The notes: a model not told the origin generated them from the sequence alone. A stretch of DNA of 15,889 nt from JADJLQ01 sp034439915 (GCA_034439915.1 JAWXBI010000138.1:1-15889); one strand, 5' to 3'. Shown: positions 1 through 7,180, counted from the stretch's first letter. Translations and numbers: made by a program.

Positions 1-18
1 ATGATAAAATTCTACAAA

Positions 19-186
19 CTATTTCCTACCCAAAACGAATGATTCGATGAATTTTCGATGGTGGTCAAATTCGCCAAAGTGCCTACCCAGCATAGTAGTG
101 GTCGTTTGTATGTATGCGGGGTGTGGAGCTCCAAACCCATAAGAAAATTCAACGTTCACAGAGCGTCTAAATGCGAATGCCGGAAT
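19..186 (-). pseudogene. Possible C-terminal remnant of an unidentified protein
   Basis: Reading the minus strand from 186 gives 55 open codons ending in TAG at 21-19. There is no plausible start; the only ATG lies in the middle. The peptide looks protein-like, with a stretch FGEFDHHRKFIESFVLGRK just before the stop and a Tyr/Phe/Gly-rich segment ahead of it. I do not recognise the family. The part from 143 to 186 lies opposite real cytochrome c coding sequence, so if the remnant is genuine it probably ends near 142, where that gene is broken. A chance open frame of this length is quite possible. Confidence 0.2.
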
Positions 187-2434
187 CTACCTTGACATCC
201 AGGCCGATTCCGTATCGACTTTATATTCAACGGGGTGTGCCGGTTGTCATGGACAAAAAGGCCAGGGCAGTGAAGGCGGATCCTCTTTAGTGGGCACTCT
301 CTTTCAATCCCGGTGGCAGGAAAAATCTATAGGTGACTTATTTGAAATCACCAAACAAACTATGCCAAAAAATAATCCGGCTTCCTATGATGATCAGACG
401 TATGCTGCTTTAGTAGCTTTTATGTTGAGACTAAATAATTTTCCGGCAGGAGAAAAGTCTTTACCCTCCGAAAAAAAGGAATTGGATCTTATCCGATACG
501 GGCCGCCGGCACTTAATAAAGTACCTTACAAATTTGCCCCTCGTGTCATCGATACAGGCATTCTAAGCATTGAAGGCGAATGGCCCCAGCACCGGAGTGA
601 TTTTGGAAGTACTAATTATTCTCCTCTGGATCAAATCAATCGAAGCAATGCCAGAGAACTGAAAATCCTTTGGCGATGGAAAACTGAAAATTTCGGACCC
701 ACACCGGAATATAATTATGAAGCTACACCCCTGATGATTAAGGGCATTCTATATACCACCGCCGGATCAAGCCGTGTAATTGCCGCCATCGATGGCCGCA
801 ACGGAGAAACGTTATGGACTTTTAAGTTGAATGAAGGCGAGCGTGCGGCCTATGCACCACGACAAAATTCCGGAAGAGGGGTAGCGTATTGGAAAAATAA
901 TGATGGCCATGACCGGGTCATATACGTGACCCCGGCCTATCAATTGGTTGCCCTTGATGCTACGAATGGTCAATTGATTAAAAGCTTTGGTGAGCAAGGT
1001 ATAGTTGATCTGAGAAAAGGATTGGGCCTGGACCCAATAAAATCTCCGATAGGTTCTACTTCACCACCGATCATAGTGAATAATGTAATCATCGCGGGTT
1101 CTTGTTTTCCACCAGGCCTGGCGGCACCGACCAGGAAAGAAGTAAGGGGTGATATTTCTGCTTACGATGTTAAATCAGGTAAAAAATTATGGATTTTCCA
1201 CACCATTCCCCAAGCTGGCGAATACGGTTTGGACACCTGGGCCGAAGAGAGTTGGAAATATACCGGCAATGTAGGTTCCTGGCCACCGCTTACAGCCGAT
1301 CCGGAATTGGGTTATGTTTACCTTCCCCTTGAGGCTGCCACCGGAGATTTTTATGGAGGACACCGGCAAGGTGATAATCTGTTTTCTCAAAGCATTATCT
1401 GCCTGGATGTAAAGACTGGCGAGAGGGTTTGGCATTATCAAACGATACATCACGACATTTGGGATTACGACCTGCCTGCACCGCCGGTACTTGCCGATCT
1501 TAAGGTGGACGGAAGGGAGGTCAAAGCAGTAGCCCAGGTGACTAAACAAGGTTTTGTTTTCGCTCTTGACCGTGTCACCGGCAAGCCCGTCTGGCCTATT
1601 GAAGAAAGACAAGTACCTGCGAGTACCATTCCCGGAGAAAAAGCTTCACCTACTCAACCTTTCCCCACTAAACCCGCGCCATTCGAATTGCAGGAAGTGA
1701 ATGAGAATGTATTGATTGATTTTACTCCGGCACTCAAAAAAGAAGCAATAAAAATTGCAGGTAAGTATAAAATGGGGTCAATCTATACCCCTATTGAACT
1801 CTATGATCCTCCCCGTCTTTCAGGAACATTGATGTTGCCCAGTCCTACCGGGGGAGCCAATTGGCAAGGTGCAGTACTTGACCCGGAAACCAATATACTT
1901 TATATTTCATCCACCACAGCCATTGAAGCAATGGCCCTTTTTTCTGAGCCCAATATATCCGATATGAAATATGTAGCCTGGTGGACAGGGGGATTCGGAG
2001 CAGGCCAGGGAGGGCCTTCGGGATTACCTTTGGTTAAACCTCCCTGGGGAAGGATAACTGCTATAGATCTTAACCGGGGTGAACACGTGTGGATGATACC
2101 GAATGGAGATACACCGGATTGGGTAAAAAATCATCCGGCATTAAAAGGAGTCAATTTGCCCCGCACAGGTAATGCCGACCGGGTAGGTTTGTTAGTAACC
2201 AAAACACTTTTGTTTGCAGGTGAAGGAGCAGGATTGTATGGTGCTGTGGGAGGCGGAGGCAATAAATTCAGGGCACACGACAAAAGTACCGGGGAAATAA
2301 TAGCCGAGGTCACCTTACCAGCCAACCAAAGCGGGGTACCTATGACCTATTCGATCAATGGAAAACAATATATAGTATTGGCTATAGGTGCTAAAGATCA
2401 TCCGGGGGAGTTGGTGGCTTTGGGATTGAAGTGA
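143..2434 (+). CDS. PQQ-dependent dehydrogenase with N-terminal cytochrome c domain, 5'-truncated
   Basis: This is a quinoprotein dehydrogenase of the glucose/alcohol dehydrogenase type. In intact homologues it is periplasmic, oxidises a sugar or alcohol with bound PQQ, and passes electrons to a fused c-type heme. The first in-frame start is GTG at 290, but coding homology begins earlier. Codons from 143 are open and encode the heme motif CAGCH at 236-250, followed by GQKGQG and SLVGTLF; the heme's distal Met is probably in TMPKNNP. From about 575 an eight-bladed propeller follows, opening with FGSTNYSPLDQI. Repeated blade motifs (AIDGRNGETLW, ALDATNGQL, CLDVKTGERVW, ALDRVTGKPVW) and an HHDIWDYDLPAPP active-site segment are visible. 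The C-terminus (GVPMTYSINGKQYIVLAIG) is complete. In-frame TAA at 140-142 and the lack of any ATG or signal peptide show that the 5' end is lost or shifted out of frame. The call to family is firm; the substrate is unknown, and the gene is probably not functional as it stands. Confidence 0.85.
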   Translation, partial: ENSTFTERLNANAGIYLDIQADSVSTLYSTGCAGCHGQKGQGSEGGSSLVGTLFQSRWQEKSIGDLFEITKQTMPKNNPASYDDQTYAALVAFMLRLNNFPAGEKSLPSEKKELDLIRYGPPALNKVPYKFAPRVIDTGILSIEGEWPQHRSDFGSTNYSPLDQINRSNARELKILWRWKTENFGPTPEYNYEATPLMIKGILYTTAGSSRVIAAIDGRNGETLWTFKLNEGERAAYAPRQNSGRGVAYWKNNDGHDRVIYVTPAYQLVALDATNGQLIKSFGEQGIVDLRKGLGLDPIKSPIGSTSPPIIVNNVIIAGSCFPPGLAAPTRKEVRGDISAYDVKSGKKLWIFHTIPQAGEYGLDTWAEESWKYTGNVGSWPPLTADPELGYVYLPLEAATGDFYGGHRQGDNLFSQSIICLDVKTGERVWHYQTIHHDIWDYDLPAPPVLADLKVDGREVKAVAQVTKQGFVFALDRVTGKPVWPIEERQVPASTIPGEKASPTQPFPTKPAPFELQEVNENVLIDFTPALKKEAIKIAGKYKMGSIYTPIELYDPPRLSGTLMLPSPTGGANWQGAVLDPETNILYISSTTAIEAMALFSEPNISDMKYVAWWTGGFGAGQGGPSGLPLVKPPWGRITAIDLNRGEHVWMIPNGDTPDWVKNHPALKGVNLPRTGNADRVGLLVTKTLLFAGEGAGLYGAVGGGGNKFRAHDKSTGEIIAEVTLPANQSGVPMTYSINGKQYIVLAIGAKDHPGELVALGLK

Positions 2435-2660
2435 AGGAGTTATGGGGATATTTCAGGCGTCCTCGACTGAAACACTTGGTGCATTGCCCGCTATTCCAGT
2501 GTCTGTGACCTCGAACAAATATTAACCAATAAGATGATTAAGTACCCTTGACCCTACAATTTAAGTGTTTATGATCTCGATGTAGAGGTATCGGTTTAGG
2601 GGCACAAATTGGTTATATTCTTATGTGGTAAATAGTATAAAGTAAAAGTAATATCATAAG

Positions 2661-2709
2661 CTCGTTGGATAAGAGTTCGAGATCCGGAGACACTCGAACC
2701 GCGGACGAG
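2661..2709. repeat. Stem-loop 1 of the spacer cluster
   Basis: The arms GTTCGAG (2675-2681) and CTCGAAC (2693-2699) are perfect 7-base inverted repeats around an 11-base loop. CTCGT (2661-2665) and ACGAG (2705-2709) add an outer 5-base stem with an internal loop between. No T-run follows on either strand, so it does not look like a rho-independent terminator. Confidence 0.5.
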
Positions 2710-2740
2710 TAAGGGGCGAAAAAGGGGAAGGGCATGGTGG

Positions 2741-2765
2741 GCTCGGAGTATAACTCCTCGCGAGC
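2741..2765. repeat. Stem-loop 2 of the spacer cluster
   Basis: GGAGT (2745-2749) and ACTCC (2753-2757) pair around the loop ATA. GCTC (2741-2744) pairs with GAGC (2762-2765) across a one-sided bulge, giving a compact hairpin. Confidence 0.45.
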
Positions 2766-2815
2766 AAGGGAGAAGGGCAACAGGGTGGGGAAACAAAATA
2801 GGGAACTCGCAGTAC

Positions 2816-2837
2816 TCCCGAGAATTAGAACTCGGGA
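2816..2837. repeat. Stem-loop 3 of the spacer cluster
   Basis: TCCCGAG (2816-2822) and CTCGGGA (2831-2837) are perfect 7-base inverted repeats around an 8-base A-rich loop. It is the third CTCG/CGAG-cored hairpin within 180 bases. Confidence 0.5.
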
Positions 2838-2993
2838 TGCTTGTGAACAAAGAGGAATTTGTTGAGATTGAAGCCCCTCAATAAATCGACGGAGGATGAG
2901 AAGGGTCTTAATAAATGGATTTTCTATACCCTGCTCTCAGTACCAACTCAATTATCCGGTATTCTCAAATCAGGATTCAATAAGCCTCCACTA

Positions 2994-3335
2994 TCAGATT
3001 TTAATCATCTCTAATAATCCGGAATCTGGAGAATTATAAAACAATCTGATCTCCTGTAGGTGTTCTATCAATAAGTTGATGATTATTTCTTTTCTTTGAT
3101 TTCCGGTTTTTAAAAGAATTACTTTAGGTGGAAATCCTGAAATATTCATGAGATCGATAAAATCCTCATCATTTGTCACAATGATTAAATTATGAACTTT
3201 GGCATAATCCCAAATGTCCCTATCCCTGGCTGGACTGGCCAGGCCAATTTCATCTACATGAAGGCAATCATCAAAAATTGATTTTAATGGTGGAACCATT
3301 CTCCATGAAAGGTTCGCATCCAATAATAGTTTCAC
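2994..3335 (-). CDS. DUF5615 family PIN-like toxin
   Basis: This is a 113-residue PIN-like protein of the DUF5615 family, predicted to be the RNase-fold toxin of a type II toxin-antitoxin pair. The family signature is visible: an N-terminal KLLLDANLSWR strand with an acidic residue, a central DRDIWDYAK helix, IIVTNDEDF carrying the second acidic cluster, and KVILLKTGNQ before a C-terminal helix. The length is normal for the family. The start is GTG at 3335-3333; its bases overlap the stop of the upstream DUF433 gene as GTGA (3335-3332), which implies translational coupling with the antitoxin made first. The order antitoxin-then-toxin is standard. Nuclease activity is inferred from the fold; in this family it is less well proven than in VapC. 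Confidence 0.85.
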   Translation of the reverse strand: MKLLLDANLSWRMVPPLKSIFDDCLHVDEIGLASPARDRDIWDYAKVHNLIIVTNDEDFIDLMNISGFPPKVILLKTGNQRKEIIINLLIEHLQEIRLFYNSPDSGLLEMIKI

Positions 3336-3559
3336 CCTATTATAACATTTAAAAGGGCTTCCCTATCTGCAGCATAAGTCAGGGCGGCTTTGATATGCTC
3401 AGCTTTTAATAAAGGGAAATCTCTTAAAATTTCATCTTGAGTTTGACCTGATGCCAACCAGCCCAAAATATCACCTACACTGATTCTTGTTCCTTTAATA
3501 CATGGCTTTCCAAATCGGATGTTTGGATCTATAGTGATATACTCTAAATAAGCTTTCAT
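3332..3559 (-). CDS. DUF433 domain antitoxin
   Basis: This 75-residue DUF433 protein is the usual partner of DUF5615 toxins. Diagnostic segments are ITIDPNIRFGKPCIKGTRI near the N-terminus, then VGDILGWLASGQTQDEIL and FPLLKAEHIKAALTYAAD, which form a helix-turn-helix-like helical bundle. The likely role is to bind and neutralise the toxin encoded directly downstream and to repress the shared promoter. The promoter must lie in the roughly 50 bases between 3559 and the inverted-repeat element that begins at 3610. The start is ATG at 3559-3557, preceded on its own strand by an A/T-rich leader without a clear Shine-Dalgarno site. Confidence 0.88.
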   Translation of the reverse strand: MKAYLEYITIDPNIRFGKPCIKGTRISVGDILGWLASGQTQDEILRDFPLLKAEHIKAALTYAADREALLNVIIG

Positions 3560-3609
3560 AGTATAAAAATAAGGGTATTAAATGAAGGAAAAAAACGAAT
3601 GGGATATGG

Positions 3610-3738
3610 GGCGCACGACAAATTGCACATATTGCCAAAGCCCGACCGATCCGAGGAGTCGGATAATCCCGATCCGAGTGTTCGGATTGACTCGGGACAG
3701 TCGCACGAACTTAACCTTAGTGCAATCTGTCGTGCGCC
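3610..3738. mobile_element. 129-base palindromic element with 19-base terminal inverted repeats (MITE-like)
   Basis: The left arm at 3610-3628 (GGCGCACGACAAATTGCAC) and the right arm at 3720-3738 are inverted copies that differ at one of 19 positions. Between them lie two tandem hairpin units, 3646-3664 and 3669-3687. Each reads CCGATCCGAG, three spacer bases, then TCGGAT, and each folds as ATCCGA/TCGGAT around four bases. CCCGA (3668-3672) and TCGGG (3692-3696) can close the second unit further. GGATAT occurs just outside both ends in inverted orientation. There is no coding capacity and no obvious target-site duplication. It could be a non-autonomous transposon-like element or a palindromic intergenic repeat. 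Confidence 0.5.
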
Positions 3739-3851
3739 TGGGGATATATATCCAGTGGTTAGGTTATGTTGGCGTCCTGACCGACATCGATTGGAATAGT
3801 ATTTGCATTTTTAATAGGAATCATCAATTTGAAAAAATAATGGAACATTTA

Positions 3852-4449
3852 TCATCCTGGCCATACCGAACAACCATTTTGACATTTGATTTCCCGGCCG
3901 ATGATATAATGGAGACCGAGATCGATGGAACTAAAATTAAACGTTCCAGATTCAACAAAGGCATTGCCATAATGTGCGATATGACGATATTCCATGCGAA
4001 GAGCAAAGGATGATGTGAGTTGGACTCTGGCGCCTAAACCGGGAGCAATTTGTGCGCTAATACGAATGGCTATTTAACTCCGCTGAAGATGACCTGGATT
4101 CCAGATCTCCCCGGGATCGATTATACGCAACTCCCACCTCCAGTTTGAGGTAGGGTTGAGCCCAACTTGTTGGAAATAAACGCCAGGATGCAAAGCTGGT
4201 CAAAGAAGTGATTTGAGTGAAAGCGCTTTTAATAAGGTCAGCGTTGAATCTGGATGCATGGACTCCCACACCATAACTCAATGGAATATTACTTGGAAAT
4301 TGATATTGTATACCCAGGTGCTTACCTCTGCCGGTTTCATAGATCGGGGATCCGTGATGAATACCCAGTTGGAAAGCCAGATCGGCCTGGGCCCGGAGCT
4401 GATTGGAAATATAAATTAGGATTGCGATGGAGAGAACTAAGGTTTTCAT
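3852..4449 (-). pseudogene. Outer-membrane beta-barrel protein, broken by one frameshift
   Basis: The gene starts at ATG 4449 with a clear signal peptide (MKTLVLSIAILIYISNQLRAQ, likely cut at AQ-A). It continues with alternating strands typical of a small porin-like barrel, such as LGIQYQF, YGVGVHASRF and PYLKLEVGVAYNRS. This frame stops at TAG 4059-4057 after 130 residues. Shifting by one base near 4062 restores a long open frame: ISAQIAPGLGARVQL, FALRMEYRHIAHYGNA and SSIDLGLHYIIGRE, ending at TGA 3854-3852. The mended protein would have 198 residues, normal for OMP_b-brl (PF13505-like) barrels. APGLGARxQL followed by an EYRxxxxG strand is characteristic of that group. The break is not in a homopolymer, so a real mutation is likelier than a run-length sequencing error. 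The ligand or role is unknown. Confidence 0.75.
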
Positions 4450-4666
4450 GAATTATACAATTTTGATACATGGGCGTATTGCAGATTGATGGGGATGTTT
4501 TCGGGTGGAGGGAAATTATTTATACTTTTTTATCAGAGGAGCAGGCGAACAAGGAGCTGACCAAAAAGTGAATTAAATATTGGTTTGAGTTCCGATCTGT
4601 ATCGGTCGGGAGGAGACGCTCGAGCAGCGATATTGGTTCGAGGTCGGAGAATTTCCTACCGAATTA
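4450..4666. other. Spacer with two small hairpins
   Basis: The part next to 4450 is presumably the promoter and leader of the barrel gene. Towards the transposase remnant the sequence turns GC-rich and holds two perfect small hairpins: CCGAT-CTGT-ATCGG (4592-4605) and CGCT-CGAGC-AGCG (4617-4629). Codons in frame with the transposase are open from 4589 but do not resemble an IS110 N-terminal domain. The edge of the element cannot be placed. Confidence 0.4.
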
Positions 4667-5162
4667 TTGAATCAGTTGGAGCAGCAAAACAAAATGTTGA
4701 TTGAGAAACACAACGAGTGCATTGCTTTCATTGAAAACCAGATTGATGCCCTGGTCAATTCAGACGAAGAACTGAGTAGAAATTCTAAGCTTTCTCAATC
4801 GATTATTGGTATAGGCCCTATCATTGACTGGTATATGATTGCAACCACCGGAAATTTCAAGCATTTTGACACCAGTCGCAAATATGGTGGGATTGCTCCT
4901 TTTCCAAAAGGTTCAGGGACAAAAAAAGGGAAGAGATAGGGTAAGTCATTTAGCCAATAAACAAATCAAATCCTTACTTTCCAATGGGGCATTGTCAGCT
5001 ATTCGTCACGACCTGGAGATCAGAACGTATTACCAACGAAAAATAAAAGAAGGCAAAGTGGAAGGAGTGGTCATTACTAGTGTTAAAAACAAATTGGTAG
5101 CCAGAGTATTTGCCGTAGTTCAAGGGGGAACTCCTTTCGTAAAGCTTGGCAATTATGCATAG
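4667..5162 (+). pseudogene. IS110-family transposase fragment (C-terminal half), frameshifted
   Basis: Only the C-terminal part of an IS110/IS116/IS902-type transposase remains: the end of the coiled-coil linker (EQQNKMLIEKHNECIAFI) and the Transposase_20 domain. The domain shows SIIGIGPIIDWYMIATTGNF, then RKYGGIAPF, SGTKKGK, RVSHLANKQIKSLL and ARVFAVVQGGTPFVKL. The N-terminal DEDD/RuvC-like catalytic domain is absent. The first frame ends at TAG 4937-4939; homology continues one frame further on to TAG 5160-5162. The shift falls at or near an A7 tract with following GGG (about 4920-4930) and needs +1 slippage, so it is an indel, not the common -1 programmed site. The serine used by this family probably sits in the SGT segment. 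The element is dead and no bridge-RNA region can be recognised. Confidence 0.85.
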
Positions 5163-5214
5163 AAAAAATATCATAAAAAATTTGGTGAAACGTAGAAATT
5201 CGAACTGCGTTTGG

Positions 5215-5240
5215 AGATTTAACTTTAAATCTAATTTTTT
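5215..5240 (+). terminator. Possible rho-independent terminator
   Basis: AGATTTA (5215-5221) and TAAATCT (5226-5232) form a perfect 7-base stem around ACTT. AA and six T residues follow (5235-5240) on the plus strand. The stem is pure A/T apart from one pair, so it is weak. It lies between the convergent transposase fragment and the heparinase gene and overlaps the latter's stop codon. Confidence 0.3.
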
Positions 5241-7156
5241 GAAATTACAAACATACTCTTTCCCGTTTGACTCAGGTTTATATTATTCAAAACTATTCGC
5301 TGTACCGGTTTACTATCCCATTTGGTTTTAAAACTGCTGTATTCCATGCCTTCCGTCGAAGGATATTCAGATGCAGCAGTCCATTGATTCGGGTCGTATT
5401 GAATGGTATAGGTGGCGTTTTTAGTAGTGGTGAGTTTGATTGTCCCATTCACCGAAAGATCTGTTTTACACACAGTCATAAAAATTTGTTGAAGGCTATT
5501 TGGTTTTTGATTCAAAGAATAATCATCGGATATTTCCACCTGATTTTTAAGCCGGTTGAGTTTTACTGACCTGGTCCAGGTTTGAATACCTGCTTCTTGG
5601 GGATAAGCAGCAGCGATATCCATATTCAGCACAGCCTCATTTGTATTGACCAGGCTCGATACATTTTTAGCTTCATACGTACGTCCGGCTAACTGACCGT
5701 AACCATTTACGACCGGAAGGTTATGATATTGCGACTGGGTAAACCATAATTCATATCGTTTGGATGAAAACGTTCTGGCTGTATAATTGCCGCGGCCTGC
5801 ATCGATAATGACCGGTTCGCCATCTGCGTAAACAATAAAATCACCCACATCATTGTGGTTGTGGCTTTCTGCATTGTGTCCTCCGTGTGTGGCCAGATAC
5901 AATCCATTTTCAGCCCGCGCAGTTAATACCTGAATATCATTGATCCATGCATCTTTCAAAGGTTTATAAAATCCTGGATTTGGCGGCTGATTACGGATAG
6001 TCAATAAATTTTGAATTTTTCTTGGCCGGTGAAATCCTGATATAGAATTAGAAACATCAGGAAAAGTGTTGAAGGCCCAGGTTCCCATTTGAACCAATAG
6101 TTTATCCGACAAAGCCTGCCCCATGCGGGACAATAACAAACCATCGGGACGCAATTTGGGGTCCGCATCAGCAAAATTTACAAAATAAAAACCGTCGATA
6201 TGGGTTTTATAAATATAGGCTGACATCTTTTGGATTAATGGCTCGGAATATATATCTACTTTGCCCTTGGTCGCCAGGTGTAATAACTCCAGGCAATCGT
6301 AAACACTGGCTCCTGCTGCAAACCAATAACTCGGACCTTCATCACAACCTCCATCTTCACCCAGACTATTGAGGTAAGAATCCAAACCGACCATTGAACC
6401 ATGGATCATTTGTGCACGACGCATTTCATCTTTTTCCAATAACAAACTGGCTACAATCCAATTGGACATGATCCAGGGATTCCAGTTGTTGACCGGATTA
6501 GTTTTACTGAGCCAACTGTATTTATCGGAATGTATCATCAATGGATCAAACAGCCGCTTCTTAGTCTCCGTATAAATTCGTTGGCGGATCAATTTATTTA
6601 CCTGATCCAATTGTTCTCCGATAAAATAATCGGCCAGGCTAAGGACTGCAGCTGTCTCGGCTGTAAACAAGTCCACGATGGGGTTTTCCACATCCGGCAA
6701 ACCTGTCCCGGAGATATGAGCCGGCACGCCCCAATAACTTTCTTCACAGATGGACCAAATACCATTGAGGATGGATTCCGTAAACCGGCCTTTGCCTTCA
6801 ATACTTTCTGCAAAGATTAATGTCATCAGGGAATTCCGTTTACCAAAGGAGATCTGGGAATGCCTTTCCCTGTCCCCCGACCTTACAAAATCCAATGCTA
6901 TGGTAGCGGAGATTGGTTCAAACTTGTAATTTAACAAGGACTCCCCTGCCTGTAGTATGGATCGTTTTACAGAATCAAGTAAAACAACTGACCATTCTTC
7001 CGGGGATTTAGGATATGGGTGGTAATCGTTTTTTGGTATGATCACTTTTTGCAAATATGCCTGGGTATATTGCCGGCCTAAAATATTTCGCAATTTTATT
7101 TGTGCATTGGCGGGTAACTGCCAGGCGATCACGCAAAAAATCAGCAAGTATTTCAT
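5231..7156 (-). CDS. Heparinase II/III family polysaccharide lyase, secreted
   Basis: This 641-residue protein carries an N-terminal signal peptide (MKYLLIFCVIAWQLPANAQ). It has the two-part build of heparinase II/III lyases: an alpha-helical toroid (about 50-390), then a beta-sandwich (PF07940-like, about 400-640). In the toroid, NNWNPWIMSNW (223-233) and DEGPSYW (272-278) mark the catalytic cleft; Tyr277 is the candidate catalytic base. In the sandwich, SHNHND (431-436), IIDAG (450-454) and QYHNLPVVNG (476-485) supply His and Asp residues that match the metal site of Flavobacterium heparinase II. The family cleaves uronic-acid-containing polysaccharides by beta-elimination. The exact substrate cannot be read from sequence, and some relatives act on alginate-like or unknown glycans. 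It is the second gene of a likely two-gene unit, 24 bases after the serine hydrolase. No sulfatase, SusC or SusD lies nearby. Confidence 0.85.
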   Translation of the reverse strand: MKYLLIFCVIAWQLPANAQIKLRNILGRQYTQAYLQKVIIPKNDYHPYPKSPEEWSVVLLDSVKRSILQAGESLLNYKFEPISATIALDFVRSGDRERHSQISFGKRNSLMTLIFAESIEGKGRFTESILNGIWSICEESYWGVPAHISGTGLPDVENPIVDLFTAETAAVLSLADYFIGEQLDQVNKLIRQRIYTETKKRLFDPLMIHSDKYSWLSKTNPVNNWNPWIMSNWIVASLLLEKDEMRRAQMIHGSMVGLDSYLNSLGEDGGCDEGPSYWFAAGASVYDCLELLHLATKGKVDIYSEPLIQKMSAYIYKTHIDGFYFVNFADADPKLRPDGLLLSRMGQALSDKLLVQMGTWAFNTFPDVSNSISGFHRPRKIQNLLTIRNQPPNPGFYKPLKDAWINDIQVLTARAENGLYLATHGGHNAESHNHNDVGDFIVYADGEPVIIDAGRGNYTARTFSSKRYELWFTQSQYHNLPVVNGYGQLAGRTYEAKNVSSLVNTNEAVLNMDIAAAYPQEAGIQTWTRSVKLNRLKNQVEISDDYSLNQKPNSLQQIFMTVCKTDLSVNGTIKLTTTKNATYTIQYDPNQWTAASEYPSTEGMEYSSFKTKWDSKPVQRIVLNNINLSQTGKSMFVISKN

Positions 7157-7180
7157 ACAGCAGGAAAATATAAATTAAAA

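Larger units (their letters stand above)
2435..2993. other. Spacer without a credible gene, rich in stem-loops
   Basis: About 560 bases separate the dehydrogenase from the toxin gene. All six frames are short or read as nonsense. The 84-codon minus-strand frame at 2596-2850 is rich in Arg/Ser/Leu/Pro in the way of a shadow frame over GC-rich non-coding DNA. The segment 2660-2840 is more GC-rich than its surroundings and contains three stem-loops, listed separately. I see no terminal repeats framing the whole spacer. Confidence 0.6.

Noticed and set aside
2650..2712. tRNA-like stretch (GCTCGTTGGATAAGAG followed by TTCGAACC-like text)
   Set aside because: A D-arm-like segment can be drawn, but there is no proper anticodon stem with a 7-base loop, no acceptor pairing and the length is wrong. 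The hairpin explanation fits better.
2596..2850. 84-codon minus-strand open frame in the spacer
   Set aside because: Composition (Arg, Ser, Leu, Pro rich) and lack of domain features look like translation of non-coding GC-rich DNA; it also spans the stem-loops.
3582..4013. 143-codon plus-strand open frame
   Set aside because: It runs through the inverted-repeat element and then opposite the second half of the beta-barrel gene, whose minus-strand reading is clearly the real one.
3852..4449. PagL-type lipid A deacylase for the barrel protein
   Set aside because: A YRHIAHYGNA segment recalls the PagL HxS motif, but Gly stands where the catalytic Ser should be and the APGLGARxQL pattern fits general OMP_b-brl barrels.
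4915..4940. Programmed frameshift at the A7 tract of the IS110 fragment
   Set aside because: The classic A-AAA-AAG slip gives -1, while continuing the transposase needs +1. The gene is also truncated, so an indel or sequencing error is simpler.
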